From Phaeobacter sp. J2-8 (GTDB lineage: Bacteria; Pseudomonadota; Alphaproteobacteria; Rhodobacterales; Rhodobacteraceae): 64,000 nt of DNA. The stretch spans positions 291,074-355,073 of the forward strand of contig NZ_JALIEC010000005.1 of NCBI RefSeq assembly GCF_022867865.1, given 5' to 3'. Shown here one piece after another: positions 38,495 to 46,362 of this stretch. Every line of letters starts with the position of its first letter. Position 1 is the first letter of the stretch. Below the pieces are notes generated by a model, which ran no database searches, was not told the DNA's origin, and was given only the letters and a program-made list of their open reading frames with translations. A program made the translations under genes and the position numbers.

Positions 38495-39256
38495 CTACCC
38501 TTGGTTTGGCACCGGGTCTGCCGAGTGTCCGCCTTCGACAATATTGAAGCGTTGGCAAAGCCAGCCCGCGGCCCCGCCGATCAAAAGCCAGAAGATCAAC
38601 CCATGTGCCAGCGCGGCAACGGCGAATTCAGCCGACAGGTGGGCCGGAACCGCAGAGACCAGGGATCCGCCATGCGGAAGTTGCGGCGCCCCATAGGCGT
38701 GTGGCGCGACAATCAGCAACAGCCCCAATGCCAGTTTCATCGGCGTTGAAAAAGCGCCAGAGCGGCTTGTCATCACCCACAGCCCGCCTGCGGTCAAAGC
38801 AGCGGTGGCCACCCACCACAATTGTCGGCTTTCGAGGGCCGCAGCGGACATGCCGGGCAGTTCCGGCGGCAAACCGAAGAACGGTGCAAGGCTGAAAGAT
38901 ACAAAACCGGCGGCGCCCCAGATCAGGCCGGACCGGGCATTGACCTCCCCGCCGCGCAGGTAAATTGCCGCCAGCAGAAGCAGGGCAAACCCCATCCCCC
39001 CAAACAGATTGGCCCCGGCGGTCACAATGGTTCTTTGAAGGCCATCCTGCGGCGCCCATTCACCTTCTTCGCCATGCGCATGGCCGTGGTCATGATCGTG
39101 ACCGTCAGCGGCCGCCATCTCTGTGACAGGGGCCGCAACCTCGAATGTTTCCGCCTCAAGGATCAGCGGCAGCACGTAGATGGTTTGGAAAATCGTCGCT
39201 CCGACCCCGCTCAGGAGCCCGGCGAGAAGCGCGATGCTGACAAGCTTCTTTATCAT
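38495..39256 (-). CDS. cbtA: Cobalt transporter subunit CbtA
   Basis: This 253-residue membrane protein of the CbtA family is thought to import cobalt together with CbtB. It has about six hydrophobic segments. A periplasmic His-rich loop (DGHDHDHGHAHGEEGEW, residues 51-67) is characteristic. Other family stretches are GLQRTIVTAGANLFGGMGFALLL, LAPFFGLPPELPGMSAAAL, ESRQLWWVATA and FWLLIGGAAGWLCQRF. I start at MIKKLVS (39256), which has AAGGA upstream. It is the last gene of the nitrile hydratase operon and would supply Co for that enzyme. Confidence 0.88.
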   Translation of the reverse strand: MIKKLVSIALLAGLLSGVGATIFQTIYVLPLILEAETFEVAAPVTEMAAADGHDHDHGHAHGEEGEWAPQDGLQRTIVTAGANLFGGMGFALLLLAAIYLRGGEVNARSGLIWGAAGFVSFSLAPFFGLPPELPGMSAAALESRQLWWVATAALTAGGLWVMTSRSGAFSTPMKLALGLLLIVAPHAYGAPQLPHGGSLVSAVPAHLSAEFAVAALAHGLIFWLLIGGAAGWLCQRFNIVEGGHSADPVPNQG

Positions 39257-39313
39257 TTCATGTTCCTTTTTCAGTCGCCCGCCAAGCGCGCGCTTGGCCG
39301 CGCCGCGCGGCAC

Positions 39314-39697
39314 TCAGGCGTAGTTGGCGAAGAACGAATACTCGTGTTCACCGTCGGTGATCTCGGTCGTGCGCTTGTCGATTTCTTCTTTCGTGACCAG
39401 GCCCTTGTCGACGGCCAGCCGCTCCAGCGCCGCCAGCCATTGCTCGTAATAAACCCAGAACTCGTCGTTCAGGTCGTGCGCGTTTTCCCAATCGCCGATG
39501 CATTTGATCAGGTTCTTGCGAAAATCCTCGTAGTCGATGACCTTTTCCTCAGAGAACGCCAGGACGATACCGAAAGCCCGGCTTTGCCAGGGTTCGTCAA
39601 ATTGCAGCCGGTCACAGCGTTTGGGCGGAGCCGCCTTGCTGTCTTCCAGTCCTTTGACAAATCTATCTTCCATGCCGGCGATGGTTTCAGTGCGCAT
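39314..39697 (-). CDS. Nitrile hydratase accessory protein (cobalt insertion chaperone)
   Basis: This 127-residue protein belongs to the nitrile hydratase beta-like accessory family (P14K/NhlE-like), which helps to load cobalt into the alpha subunit. Visible features are FDEPWQSRAFGIVLAFSEEKVIDYEDFRKNLIKCIGDWE and FWVYYEQWLAALERLAVDKGLVTKEEIDKRTTEI, which mirror the N-terminal half of NHase beta. A strong AAGGAG ribosome site precedes the ATG. It lies in the same minus-strand run as nthB and nthA but at the far end. No enzyme activity is expected. Confidence 0.85.
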   Translation of the reverse strand: MRTETIAGMEDRFVKGLEDSKAAPPKRCDRLQFDEPWQSRAFGIVLAFSEEKVIDYEDFRKNLIKCIGDWENAHDLNDEFWVYYEQWLAALERLAVDKGLVTKEEIDKRTTEITDGEHEYSFFANYA

Positions 39698-39782
39698 TGT
39701 TGGTACTCCTTGTGTTGGGTGTTGGATGGTGTGACCGATGGTCCAAAGACCGGCGGCCCCCTTCTTGAGGTGGCCCCGGACG

Positions 39783-40259
39783 TCAGGGCTGGTTGAACAG
39801 GGTGATGCTGTCGGCGATGGGCGTGCCCGCCACCGACAGCATCCGGTGATCGTTGGAATAGAGCCCGACCCTGAGGTCGACCTTCCCGGTCGGCAGGTCA
39901 GCCAAGTGGAACCAATTGCCGTAGAGCCGCGCCAGCTTGTGTCCGTTCACATAGATATGTGCATGGCCCTGCCCCGGGATATGCGTCGTGCCGCTTTGGG
40001 CAGGCGCAAAGGCAAAGTTCGCGGTCTCGGCATGAAGGTTCCAACCGGTTTCGGGATCGGGTTGGGCGGAAATGCGGATCGTGGGGGCGCCTTTTGCCGG
40101 GATATCAATCATCGCATGCGCCGCATGTGCATGGCTGTGCCCGTCGCCCGCACCATGGGCAGGCGTTCCGGTTTGCAGGGCAAGGGTTTCGTTTGCCACC
40201 ACATATCCCACACCGCCCAAGACGATGCCCAGAACCAGCGTCCCCAGAATCCTGATCAT
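39783..40259 (-). CDS. Predicted periplasmic His-rich protein, function unknown
   Basis: This 158-residue protein has an N-terminal hydrophobic segment (MIRILGTLVLGIVLGGVGYVVA) serving as signal or anchor, then a His-rich stretch HGAGDGHSHAHAAHAM. The conserved-looking core is TTHIPGQGHAHIYVNGHKLARLYGNWFHLADLPTGKVDLRVGLYSNDHRML. I do not recognise a named family. The histidines and its position between the amidase and the cobalt-related genes suggest periplasmic metal binding, perhaps feeding CbtA. That role is inference from composition and neighbours only. Confidence 0.75.
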   Translation of the reverse strand: MIRILGTLVLGIVLGGVGYVVANETLALQTGTPAHGAGDGHSHAHAAHAMIDIPAKGAPTIRISAQPDPETGWNLHAETANFAFAPAQSGTTHIPGQGHAHIYVNGHKLARLYGNWFHLADLPTGKVDLRVGLYSNDHRMLSVAGTPIADSITLFNQP

Positions 40260-40289
40260 GTCATTTCCTTCTTCGCTGCATTGAAAGGC

Positions 40290-41276
40290 TCAGGCCAGAT
40301 AGGTTTTCAGCACCGAAGCGCCGACGGTGTATTTTGGATCGACGATATTGCCGACACGCAGTTTTCCGGCCTGGGTGAGGAAGAAATACGCCTCGTAGAC
40401 GTCCCAGCCGTAATCGGCGATCATCCAGTGGATCAATTCGCGATAGGCGATCCTTGCCGCATCCTCGAGCGGACGCGCAGAGCCCAGCGTCATGATGAAT
40501 CTCTCGTTCTCCAGCCGTGGCCAGGCAATCGGGCTTTTCTTGATCAGGTCGATCTGGATGGTCACCGTGGCGGGCATTTCAACCGCCGTACCGCACAGTT
40601 CGCCATCGCCCTGTGTGGCGTGGCAATCGCCCAGATAGACATAACCGCCTTCGGCCAGAACCGGGAAATAGACGATCGCCCCCGGTGCCACGTCTGGCAC
40701 ATCCATATTGGCCCCCCAATAATCCGGTTGCAGCGATGACACCGCCTCGATTTCCGGGCTGACGCCGAGCGTGCCGATAAAGGGTTCATACGGCAGGGTT
40801 ATCCGGTCGTTGAACTGGATGCCCTCTTCGGTCACATTCATCTTCATGACCTTTTCGGGCAGCGGATCGTTCAGCATCGCGGTGTTGGCAGTGCCAACCA
40901 ATCCGCCGAACTCGGGGATCAACGCAGAGGTCCCCACCGGTTGCGGACCGCGTGGCAGGATAGAGTGAATTCGAACGGCAATCACATCCCCCTTTTCGGC
41001 GCCGGCCACATGGATCGGCCCGCACTGAGGGTTGAGGAACGGCACGTTCAACCGCTCTGACGGGCTGGCTGTCGTGGAATCCAGCTGACCTTCAAAGGCA
41101 TCATGCGTGTCGGCCACCACGATGTCCCCGGGCTGGATATGCAACACCGGCTTCGCAAAGGGACCGTAGGTATAATGATATGTGCCCTGTACCTCGGCGG
41201 TCAGCCGATGGGTCTTGCCTGCAACGCCCTGGGCGACACCCTTGGTCGTCATCCAGGAATTCTTCATCCAATCCAC
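40290..41276 (-). CDS. Acetamidase/formamidase family amidase
   Basis: This 328-residue FmdA/AmdA family metal-dependent amidase hydrolyses short-chain amides to acid plus ammonia, here presumably the amide made by nitrile hydratase. Motifs include PGDIVVADTHDAFEGQL, LNPQCGPIHVAGAEKGDVIAVRI, IPEFGG and YLGDCHATQGDGELCGTAVEM (metal-binding Asp-His-Asp). I take the GTG at 41276: AGGAGG lies 8 nt upstream and the amiR stop is one base before. The ATG at 41267 is an alternative. The last motif YFFLTQAGKLRVGNIVDP is also family-typical. Confidence 0.9.
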   Translation of the reverse strand: MDWMKNSWMTTKGVAQGVAGKTHRLTAEVQGTYHYTYGPFAKPVLHIQPGDIVVADTHDAFEGQLDSTTASPSERLNVPFLNPQCGPIHVAGAEKGDVIAVRIHSILPRGPQPVGTSALIPEFGGLVGTANTAMLNDPLPEKVMKMNVTEEGIQFNDRITLPYEPFIGTLGVSPEIEAVSSLQPDYWGANMDVPDVAPGAIVYFPVLAEGGYVYLGDCHATQGDGELCGTAVEMPATVTIQIDLIKKSPIAWPRLENERFIMTLGSARPLEDAARIAYRELIHWMIADYGWDVYEAYFFLTQAGKLRVGNIVDPKYTVGASVLKTYLA

Positions 41277-41277
41277 T

Positions 41278-41949
41278 TTAGGATCCTCCTGTTCTATTGG
41301 CTGACGCGCCTGCGCCAAGCCTCTTGTTTGGTGAGTTTGGGTTTGTTCCGCTTTCCGCCAGCGTCTTCAGCGGGGTCAGCGAACCTGTCGTTTCGATCTG
41401 CTCGCAGAGAAATTCGACAGACACTTGCAGGCGCATAGCCTCGGACCGCAGCAGGTCATAGGCCGCCTGGCTGTCGATGGTCATGCAGGACTGCACCAAC
41501 GTGATAGCAGCCACCACCGTCGGTCGGGCGCGCAGCCGTGCATTCAGGTCCTCGACCTTGCGCATCAATCTGGTCCGAACCTCGAAATCATGGAACGCAA
41601 CCACAAGGGCCGAAAAGATGCCGGTCGGTTGCAGGGGTTTGACCAGATAGGCCGAGGGCATCTGACCCAGCGTCCATTCGATCCGCCCCGGTGCCTCGCT
41701 GCCCATCAGGGCGATAAGGGGGATCGGCGCCTGCCCCCGTTCCCATCCGAATTGCTGATCATAGCCACGGTCCGCGTCGAAAAAGATGACGTCATAGCCT
41801 TCGGGCGAAACATTGTCGGCCGGCCAGATGCTTTCCGTGCAAAGCCCAAGCCGCCCGAGCTGGGCCGTTAGAACGGCGGAATTGTCGCCGGGCGGGTGAA
41901 CAATCAACGCCCGCACATTGCGGAAATTTGGCAGTCCACGCCGTTTCAT
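41278..41949 (-). CDS. amiR: AmiR-type ANTAR-domain antitermination regulator
   Basis: This 223-residue protein has an N-terminal receiver-like domain without the phosphorylation Asp pattern (VRALIVHPPGDNSAVLTAQLGRLGLCTESIWP), then a coiled coil (VEDLNARLRARP). A C-terminal ANTAR RNA-binding domain follows (VVAAITLVQSCMTIDSQAAYDLLRSEAMRLQVSVEFLCEQI). This is the plan of Pseudomonas AmiR, which binds leader RNA and prevents termination unless held by AmiC. It overlaps amiC by 4 nt. The nthB leader carries a matching intrinsic terminator at 45524-45559. The C-terminal 35-residue tail is unconserved. Confidence 0.87.
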   Translation of the reverse strand: MKRRGLPNFRNVRALIVHPPGDNSAVLTAQLGRLGLCTESIWPADNVSPEGYDVIFFDADRGYDQQFGWERGQAPIPLIALMGSEAPGRIEWTLGQMPSAYLVKPLQPTGIFSALVVAFHDFEVRTRLMRKVEDLNARLRARPTVVAAITLVQSCMTIDSQAAYDLLRSEAMRLQVSVEFLCEQIETTGSLTPLKTLAESGTNPNSPNKRLGAGASANRTGGS

Positions 41950-43145
41950 TGGGCCGCCCTTTCATCGGGCGAAGGTGCGTCTCCCAGGCGATGGGCATCG
42001 AAATCCACGAGATAGGGATCGGGCCGCATCGGGGCATCGCAGGTGTGAAAGATATCGAACTGTCCAGAGGTATTCGAAACCGCCAGCGCCGGGGTCAGGA
42101 AACAATGATTGTTGCCCGGATCAATCCAGATCCTGCCCTGAGGGGCATCGAACCGAACGTCGTAGAGTGCGGATTTCACGGCATCGAGCTCCTGCGTGCC
42201 CGCCTTCTGCAACGCACGTGCAAGAAGATGCGTCGTGTTATAGGCCGCCTCGGAGTTGGCCGATGTGACCATATCCGCCCCGTATCGCGCCCGGTATCCG
42301 GCGATGAAACGCGCATTGCATTCGCCCGGCGTGGATTGGAAGTAGACGCTCGACGCGATATGTCCGTCGGCCGCGTCCGGGGCCAGCCGGGCCAGTTCCG
42401 GTTCCGACAGCGTGTGACTGCACACCGGCATCACGTTGCAGGTCAACTCGGGATTGGCCTGCCGCGCCGCCTGCATCGCTCGCATGAAAGCTTCGGAGGA
42501 CACCCCGATCAGCGAACTGAAAATATAGGACGGTCGGCTTTGAACGATCTCGTCGATAATCTTGTCGACCTCGACTGACCCCACCGGCACATACCGCTCC
42601 CAGAAGTCCCTTGCGCCGTGTTCGGTCACGCATTCGCGCATGATCCGGTTGCTTTCCCATCCCCAAATGTAATCCGAGCCGACGCAATAGGCGCGGTTGC
42701 CGAAATGCTGCAACATGTGGGACATCAGCGGCACCATGTGCTGGTTCGGCGATGCCCCGGTGTAGATCACGTTGTTGCAGTGCTCGAAGCCTTCGTAGTG
42801 TGAGGGATACCACAGCAGACCATCGTACTTTTCGAAGACCGGGATGACTTCCTTGCGGCTGGACGAGGTATAGCAGCCGACCACGTGTTTCAGCCCCCCC
42901 TGTTTCAGAAGCTTGCGACTGATGGCCTGATAGGCTTCGAGATCCCCACCCGGGTCCAGGATCACGGGATCCAGCTGAAAGTCGAACTGCGGGTCCGCGT
43001 TGACTTCGGACAGGGCCAGCAGCGCCCCGTTCTGAAGTTCCTGCGCAATCCCGGCGTAGGGGCCGGTGGTCGAAAAGACGATGCCGATGCTGATCTTTTC
43101 TTTTGACGACGTGGGTGTCGTCTGGGTGTTTTCAGATGTGTGCAT
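41946..43145 (-). CDS. amiC: AmiC-type amide sensor (cytoplasmic periplasmic-binding-protein fold)
   Basis: This 399-residue protein has the fold of ABC amide/urea receptors (KISIGIVFSTTGPYAGIAQELQNGALLALSEVN; VGCYTSSSRKEVIPVFEKYDGLLWYPSHYEGFEHCNNVIYTGASPNQ). It lacks a signal peptide: the N-terminus is MHTSENTQTTPTSSKEK. That is the hallmark of AmiC, the cytoplasmic sensor that releases AmiR when amides bind. The start is the ATG at 43145. It directly precedes and overlaps amiR. No permease or ATPase gene lies nearby, which supports a sensor rather than a transporter. Confidence 0.88.
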   Translation of the reverse strand: MHTSENTQTTPTSSKEKISIGIVFSTTGPYAGIAQELQNGALLALSEVNADPQFDFQLDPVILDPGGDLEAYQAISRKLLKQGGLKHVVGCYTSSSRKEVIPVFEKYDGLLWYPSHYEGFEHCNNVIYTGASPNQHMVPLMSHMLQHFGNRAYCVGSDYIWGWESNRIMRECVTEHGARDFWERYVPVGSVEVDKIIDEIVQSRPSYIFSSLIGVSSEAFMRAMQAARQANPELTCNVMPVCSHTLSEPELARLAPDAADGHIASSVYFQSTPGECNARFIAGYRARYGADMVTSANSEAAYNTTHLLARALQKAGTQELDAVKSALYDVRFDAPQGRIWIDPGNNHCFLTPALAVSNTSGQFDIFHTCDAPMRPDPYLVDFDAHRLGDAPSPDERAAQ

Positions 43146-43205
43146 CTGCAATCGCCTTTGTTGTTCTCACTCGATACCGGACCCCTGAACCAATCTGTGT
43201 CGGCC

Positions 43206-43736
43206 TCAACCGGCCACCTCTGTCGGCCCTGCCAGCAGCTCGGATCCCTTAGCCGAGGACAGCCCGAAACAGGCGCCCAGCACCATCGACACCGGCACCA
43301 CCACGTAAGAGCTGTGGAAGGACAGCGACCAAAGCGCCTCGACGGTGAACCGGTCCGGCGTTTGCAGCAAAAAGGCGAAGGTCGCGGCATAGCCAAAGGT
43401 CGTGCCGGGAATGGAGGTCAGCGCCGGGATGTTTGCGGCCAGAATATAGAGCGCGATGCTGACCGCGACGACAAGCGCCGCCCAGATCGCATTGCCGATG
43501 ACCGCCCCCATCGGGACCGCAACGATGACCAACGCGGCAGTCGAGGCAATGAAGACGCCGAAAGCGTTGGAAATAATCGTGGTTCGAAAGGCCGCCGTGT
43601 CGCCGCCGAGGGCGTAGAAGCAGGCCCAGGCCACAAAGGCCGCCCAGATCAGGATGGTCCCCATCGTGAGAAAGAACCAGACTGCGGCAAACCCGCATAC
43701 CGAAACACTGATGGCTAGTGACGTGATCTTGGACAT
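43206..43736 (-). CDS. DUF1097 family membrane protein
   Basis: This 176-residue inner-membrane protein has five to six hydrophobic segments and a DUF1097 (YcdZ-like) pattern: LTMGTILIWAAFVAWACFYALGG, NAFGVFIASTAALVIVAVP, IPALTSIPGTTFGYAATFAFLLQ and VPVSMVLGACFGLSSAKGS. AAGGAGG lies 6 nt before the ATG. It sits where amidase operons usually carry the AmiS/UreI amide channel, so it may conduct amides, nitriles or acids. It does not look like AmiS itself. The function of the family is not established. Confidence 0.8.
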   Translation of the reverse strand: MSKITSLAISVSVCGFAAVWFFLTMGTILIWAAFVAWACFYALGGDTAAFRTTIISNAFGVFIASTAALVIVAVPMGAVIGNAIWAALVVAVSIALYILAANIPALTSIPGTTFGYAATFAFLLQTPDRFTVEALWSLSFHSSYVVVPVSMVLGACFGLSSAKGSELLAGPTEVAG

Positions 43737-43862
43737 GGTGTCCTCCTTGTTTCCCGCGCGCAGTCCGCGACCCGGGTGTCTGTTGTTCGTTGTCCGCGGG
43801 TTCGCGGTGCGCCCATTCAGTCAGGGCAGCCAGCACGACCTGTTCAGGACAGATCTGCCGCC

Positions 43863-43891
43863 GGTCTGACCGCCGCCTTGGCGGTCAGACC
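43863..43891 (-). other. 12-bp perfect hairpin after cbtB
   Basis: GGTCTGACCGCC and GGCGGTCAGACC pair perfectly around a 5-nt loop, 12 nt past the cbtB stop. No T run follows, so it is more likely an RNA-stabilising or partial-termination element that separates nthBA-cbtB from the downstream genes. Confidence 0.6.
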
Positions 43892-43903
43892 CTGTGCGCG
43901 CGA

Positions 43904-44104
43904 TCAATGGCAGGGAAAGCCGATCGCATGGCGCGTGTCGTGTGCCGTGTTATGCGCCATCGAGGTGTTGGACAGCCCCACACCAAAGACAAAAACAGCA
44001 CCCAGCGTGAAGAGAACGAGAGAGAATTTCAGCCGTTCGGAAATCCCGGCGACCCGGTTGTCCTGAACGGTGATGGTTCCATTTTGCATTGTTTTCATAT
44101 CCAT
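43904..44104 (-). CDS. cbtB: Cobalt transporter subunit CbtB
   Basis: This 66-residue single-helix protein (FSLVLFTLGAVFVFGVGLSNT) has the conserved C-terminal His motif MAHNTAHDTRHAIGFPCH that defines CbtB. It works with CbtA in predicted cobalt uptake. An internal ATG at 44089 (MQNGTITV) is an alternative start. It lies directly after nthA, whereas cbtA is five kilobases further down the same strand. CbtB genes usually adjoin cbtA, so the separation is unusual. Confidence 0.88.
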   Translation of the reverse strand: MDMKTMQNGTITVQDNRVAGISERLKFSLVLFTLGAVFVFGVGLSNTSMAHNTAHDTRHAIGFPCH

Positions 44105-44133
44105 ATTCGTGGTTTCGATTGATAGTTTGGCCG

Positions 44134-44754
44134 TCAGTTGACGGTCACAACGTCCAGCCCCTGCATCGCCTCTGTCGAGATCAGTTCAGCCAGCTTTTCC
44201 TCGCTCCATCCTTCGGTGCCGTCCGGGCGCGCGGGAATGACGAAAAAGCGGATCTGCGCGCTACTGTCCCAGATCTCGATTTTCGTTCCGGCGGTCAGTT
44301 CGACTCCGAACTCCTTGAGCACTTCGCGCGGTTCACGCACGATACGCGCCCGAAATGCCGGGTCCTTGAACCAGTACGGCGGCAGTCCCAGCAGCGGCCA
44401 GGGCCAGCAGGAACACAGGGTGCAGGTCACGATGTGATGCACCGAGGCCGTGGACTCGACCGCCTTGAGGTTCTCACCCTCAATGCCGTCGCGGATGCCC
44501 AGTTCGGCGATCGCGGCGTTACAGTCGGCCAGCAGCCGCGTCTTGAACGCCGGATCTGTCCAGGCACGTGCGACAACCTTGGCGCCGTTGAACGGCCCCA
44601 TTTCGGTGTCGAAGAAGTTGATGACGCGATCGACCGTGTCTTGGCCGATCAGGTTCTTTTCCCGGAACAGGGATTCCAGGGCCTTGGTGCGCGCGGCATA
44701 GTAGGACTCAGTCTCGCGCAGGTGGTGATGGTGGCCGTGGTCTTTGTCTGACAT
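44134..44754 (-). CDS. nthA: Nitrile hydratase alpha subunit, cobalt type
   Basis: This catalytic subunit of nitrile hydratase converts nitriles to amides in the cytoplasm. The product is 206 residues. The metal centre is C111-T-L-C114-S-C116, the cobalt-type version (iron enzymes have Ser in place of Thr); the two later cysteines are normally oxidised. WPWPLLGLPPYWFKDPAFRARIVREPREVLKEFG follows, as in known enzymes. A His-rich N-terminus (DKDHGHHHHLRE) is present. It follows nthB by 71 nt. The accessory protein at 39314 and CbtA/CbtB fit cobalt loading. Confidence 0.94.
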   Translation of the reverse strand: MSDKDHGHHHHLRETESYYAARTKALESLFREKNLIGQDTVDRVINFFDTEMGPFNGAKVVARAWTDPAFKTRLLADCNAAIAELGIRDGIEGENLKAVESTASVHHIVTCTLCSCWPWPLLGLPPYWFKDPAFRARIVREPREVLKEFGVELTAGTKIEIWDSSAQIRFFVIPARPDGTEGWSEEKLAELISTEAMQGLDVVTVN

Positions 44755-44825
44755 GTTCGTTTCCTTGGTTTCTTGGGTGCATGGTCAGTGCGCAGGCACC
44801 GGACATGCGGGCCTCGAGGCGCGGC

Positions 44826-45500
44826 TCAGGCGGCTTCCAGGTAGGTTTCAAAAACTTCGCTAAAGAGCGCGTCATCTGTGTCCGGCCGCTCGGGCCAGAT
44901 GTCGCGGGTCATGAATTTGACCCGATAGATTGGCTGGGGCGTGCTGATGCTGTCGGTGGGAACGCTGTCGGTGTAGAGGATCGCCTTCGGATAGACCTCT
45001 TCGACGACACCAACCTTGTTGCGCAGATAGCCGATCAACCGTGTGTGCACCGCAGATGCCGGATCAAGCACACGCACCAGCTGCCCCACTTTGAATTCCG
45101 GATTCAGCGCCACATCGCGATAGGGATTGTCGCCGGTGAACATATAGTCGACCACCTGGTCGGTGACGGCCGGGTTGCCCTTTTCCGGCAGCGGCGCATC
45201 CGGATTGTCGAGGTAGTATTCCGTCAGCTCTTCGAGCTCGGCCTCGTTGATGTAGTTCCGCTCGACCAGATAGGCGGTCATCCCGCCCAGCCATTTGATG
45301 TAATAGCGGTACTTGAAGTAATCGAGCGGGTTCATCCCCTCTGCCTTCACTCGCAGATGCGGCCAGGCCCAGATGCCGGTCCCCATCATGCACATGTGAA
45401 CACCGAAGAGCTGTTTTTCCCACTCTTCGACAAAGACCTTCTTTTCAGTACTGACGGGGCCCACGTTTTCGAGGCCACCCAGGAATTGTTGCAACTTCAT
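44826..45500 (-). CDS. nthB: Nitrile hydratase beta subunit
   Basis: This 224-residue partner of the alpha subunit lines the active-site entrance. Features are the FLGGLENVGPVS start and WPHLRVKAEGMNPLDYFKYRYYIKWLGGMTAYLVERNYINEAELEE. The C-terminal SH3-like barrel reads FKVGQLVRVLDPASAVHTRLIGYLRNKVGVVEEVYP. The ATG at 45500 has GGAGGAG 5-11 nt upstream; the longer open frame to 45620 runs through the leader terminator and is rejected. Beta-before-alpha order is common for cobalt enzymes. It is the first gene of the operon. Confidence 0.93.
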   Translation of the reverse strand: MKLQQFLGGLENVGPVSTEKKVFVEEWEKQLFGVHMCMMGTGIWAWPHLRVKAEGMNPLDYFKYRYYIKWLGGMTAYLVERNYINEAELEELTEYYLDNPDAPLPEKGNPAVTDQVVDYMFTGDNPYRDVALNPEFKVGQLVRVLDPASAVHTRLIGYLRNKVGVVEEVYPKAILYTDSVPTDSISTPQPIYRVKFMTRDIWPERPDTDDALFSEVFETYLEAA

Positions 45501-45523
45501 AGTCGCTCCTCCGTGTTGAGCAC

Positions 45524-45559
45524 AAAAAAAGCCCCCATGATCCGTCGGATCTTGGAGGC
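45524..45559 (-). terminator. Leader terminator upstream of nthB (likely AmiR antitermination target)
   Basis: On the minus strand, GCCTCC..GATCC pairs with GGATC..GGGGGC around GAC and is followed by seven T's. It ends 23 nt before the nthB ATG. A terminator before the first gene of an operon that encodes an ANTAR antiterminator implies regulated read-through. Confidence 0.8.
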
Positions 45560-45568
45560 CACATTGCC
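45557..45568 (-). promoter_or_regulatory. Candidate ANTAR hexaloop hairpin
   Basis: The minus strand reads GGC-AATGTG-GCC, a six-base loop with A at position 1 and G at position 4, as in ANTAR RNA targets. Its 3' arm overlaps the 5' arm of the terminator stem, so the two folds exclude each other. The stem is only 3 bp and a partner hexaloop was not found, so this is tentative. Confidence 0.3.
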
Positions 45569-45978
45569 GTGCGCTGAATGCGCTTATTTCCGGACCGGAT
45601 CGTCTCTGGTCCACGCTCAAATCGTGGCATGATGATTTTCATCCAACAAGAACTTTTTTGGGACAGCCTCCTTGAAACGCGGAAATCAACCCAAAATCAG
45701 CGTATTCTGACGGCTGTCGCCTAAATTTTAATCCTTGATCTAAGCGCTTAATTTTATGCACTTTTTAGCCGCAGATCGTCGCCATTTGGGCCTTTCAACG
45801 GCGCGCGTGCAAAAAAGTTCAGGTCATCTGCATGTTTCAATTCGAAATCGCGTACCCCGCACCAGAATCGCCTGTTTTGCGGGTCGCGACGCCCCGACCG
45901 ACAGGCTTGCGGGGGATTTCGACTTGACCCTTTTGCGCCACGCTCTTCATACTTCTTGGCTCACACCAACTGCCGGAA

Positions 45979-46362
45979 ATGATCGCTGAACACGTGACCG
46001 CGAACCTGCACGAAATCCATATATGCCGAACCTGCGGCAAGACGGACGAAGCCCCCACAGGGCCCGCTCTGGCCCAGAGGCTACGCGCAGCTCTCACCAA
46101 AGAGGCGGCGTTTTCAGGCGTGAAGGTGCGCGACGCACGCTGCATGCTGACCTGCGGCTCACCGGTTGCCGTCAGTCTGACCAGCCCTGAAAAAATGTCC
46201 TATCTCTTCGCCGACGTGGACACGGAGCACGATCTGGACAACTTGCTGGCTCTTGTGCGGCTTTACATGGCAAGCCCTAGCGGCACCATAAACGATGCGC
46301 GCCCCATCGGACGCTTGCGCCATTGCCTAAAAGGACGTCTGCCAGCGCCTTTTGTAGACTGA
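45979..46362 (+). CDS. DUF1636 family metal-binding protein
   Basis: This 127-residue protein has the DUF1636 pattern: HICRTCGK near residue 15, PTGPALAQRLRAALTKEA, VRDARCMLTCGSPVAVSLTSPEKMSYLFADVD and ALVRLYMASPSGTI. The four cysteines (CRTC, CMLTC) suggest a thioredoxin-like 2Fe-2S or metal-binding fold. Members occur beside cobalamin and cobalt-uptake genes, which suits its place divergent from the cobalt nitrile hydratase operon. The biochemical role is unknown. The ribosome site is weak. Confidence 0.82.
   Translation: MIAEHVTANLHEIHICRTCGKTDEAPTGPALAQRLRAALTKEAAFSGVKVRDARCMLTCGSPVAVSLTSPEKMSYLFADVDTEHDLDNLLALVRLYMASPSGTINDARPIGRLRHCLKGRLPAPFVD

Larger units (their letters stand above)
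45501..45978 (-). promoter_or_regulatory. Promoter and leader region of the nitrile hydratase operon
   Basis: This 478-nt region lies between divergent nthB and the DUF1636 gene. Near the nthB start it contains an intrinsic terminator (45524-45559) and upstream small hairpins (45557-45568, 45571-45583, 45611-45627). The AT-rich part around 45640-45760 probably holds the promoter. Small open frames here lack ribosome sites or family content. Confidence 0.6.

Noticed and set aside
41946..43145. Reading the AmiC-like gene as an ABC transporter receptor for amides or urea
   Set aside because: It has no signal peptide and no permease or ATPase genes nearby, and it overlaps an ANTAR regulator gene, which fits AmiC.
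43737..43903. Possible cobalamin riboswitch near the cobalt transport genes
   Set aside because: No B12-box-like sequence or multi-stem core is visible; only a single 12-bp hairpin is present.
45445..45642. 65-codon minus-strand open frame across the nthB leader, considered as a leader peptide
   Set aside because: It has no ribosome site, runs through the terminator and overlaps nthB out of frame. The RNA structure explains the region better.
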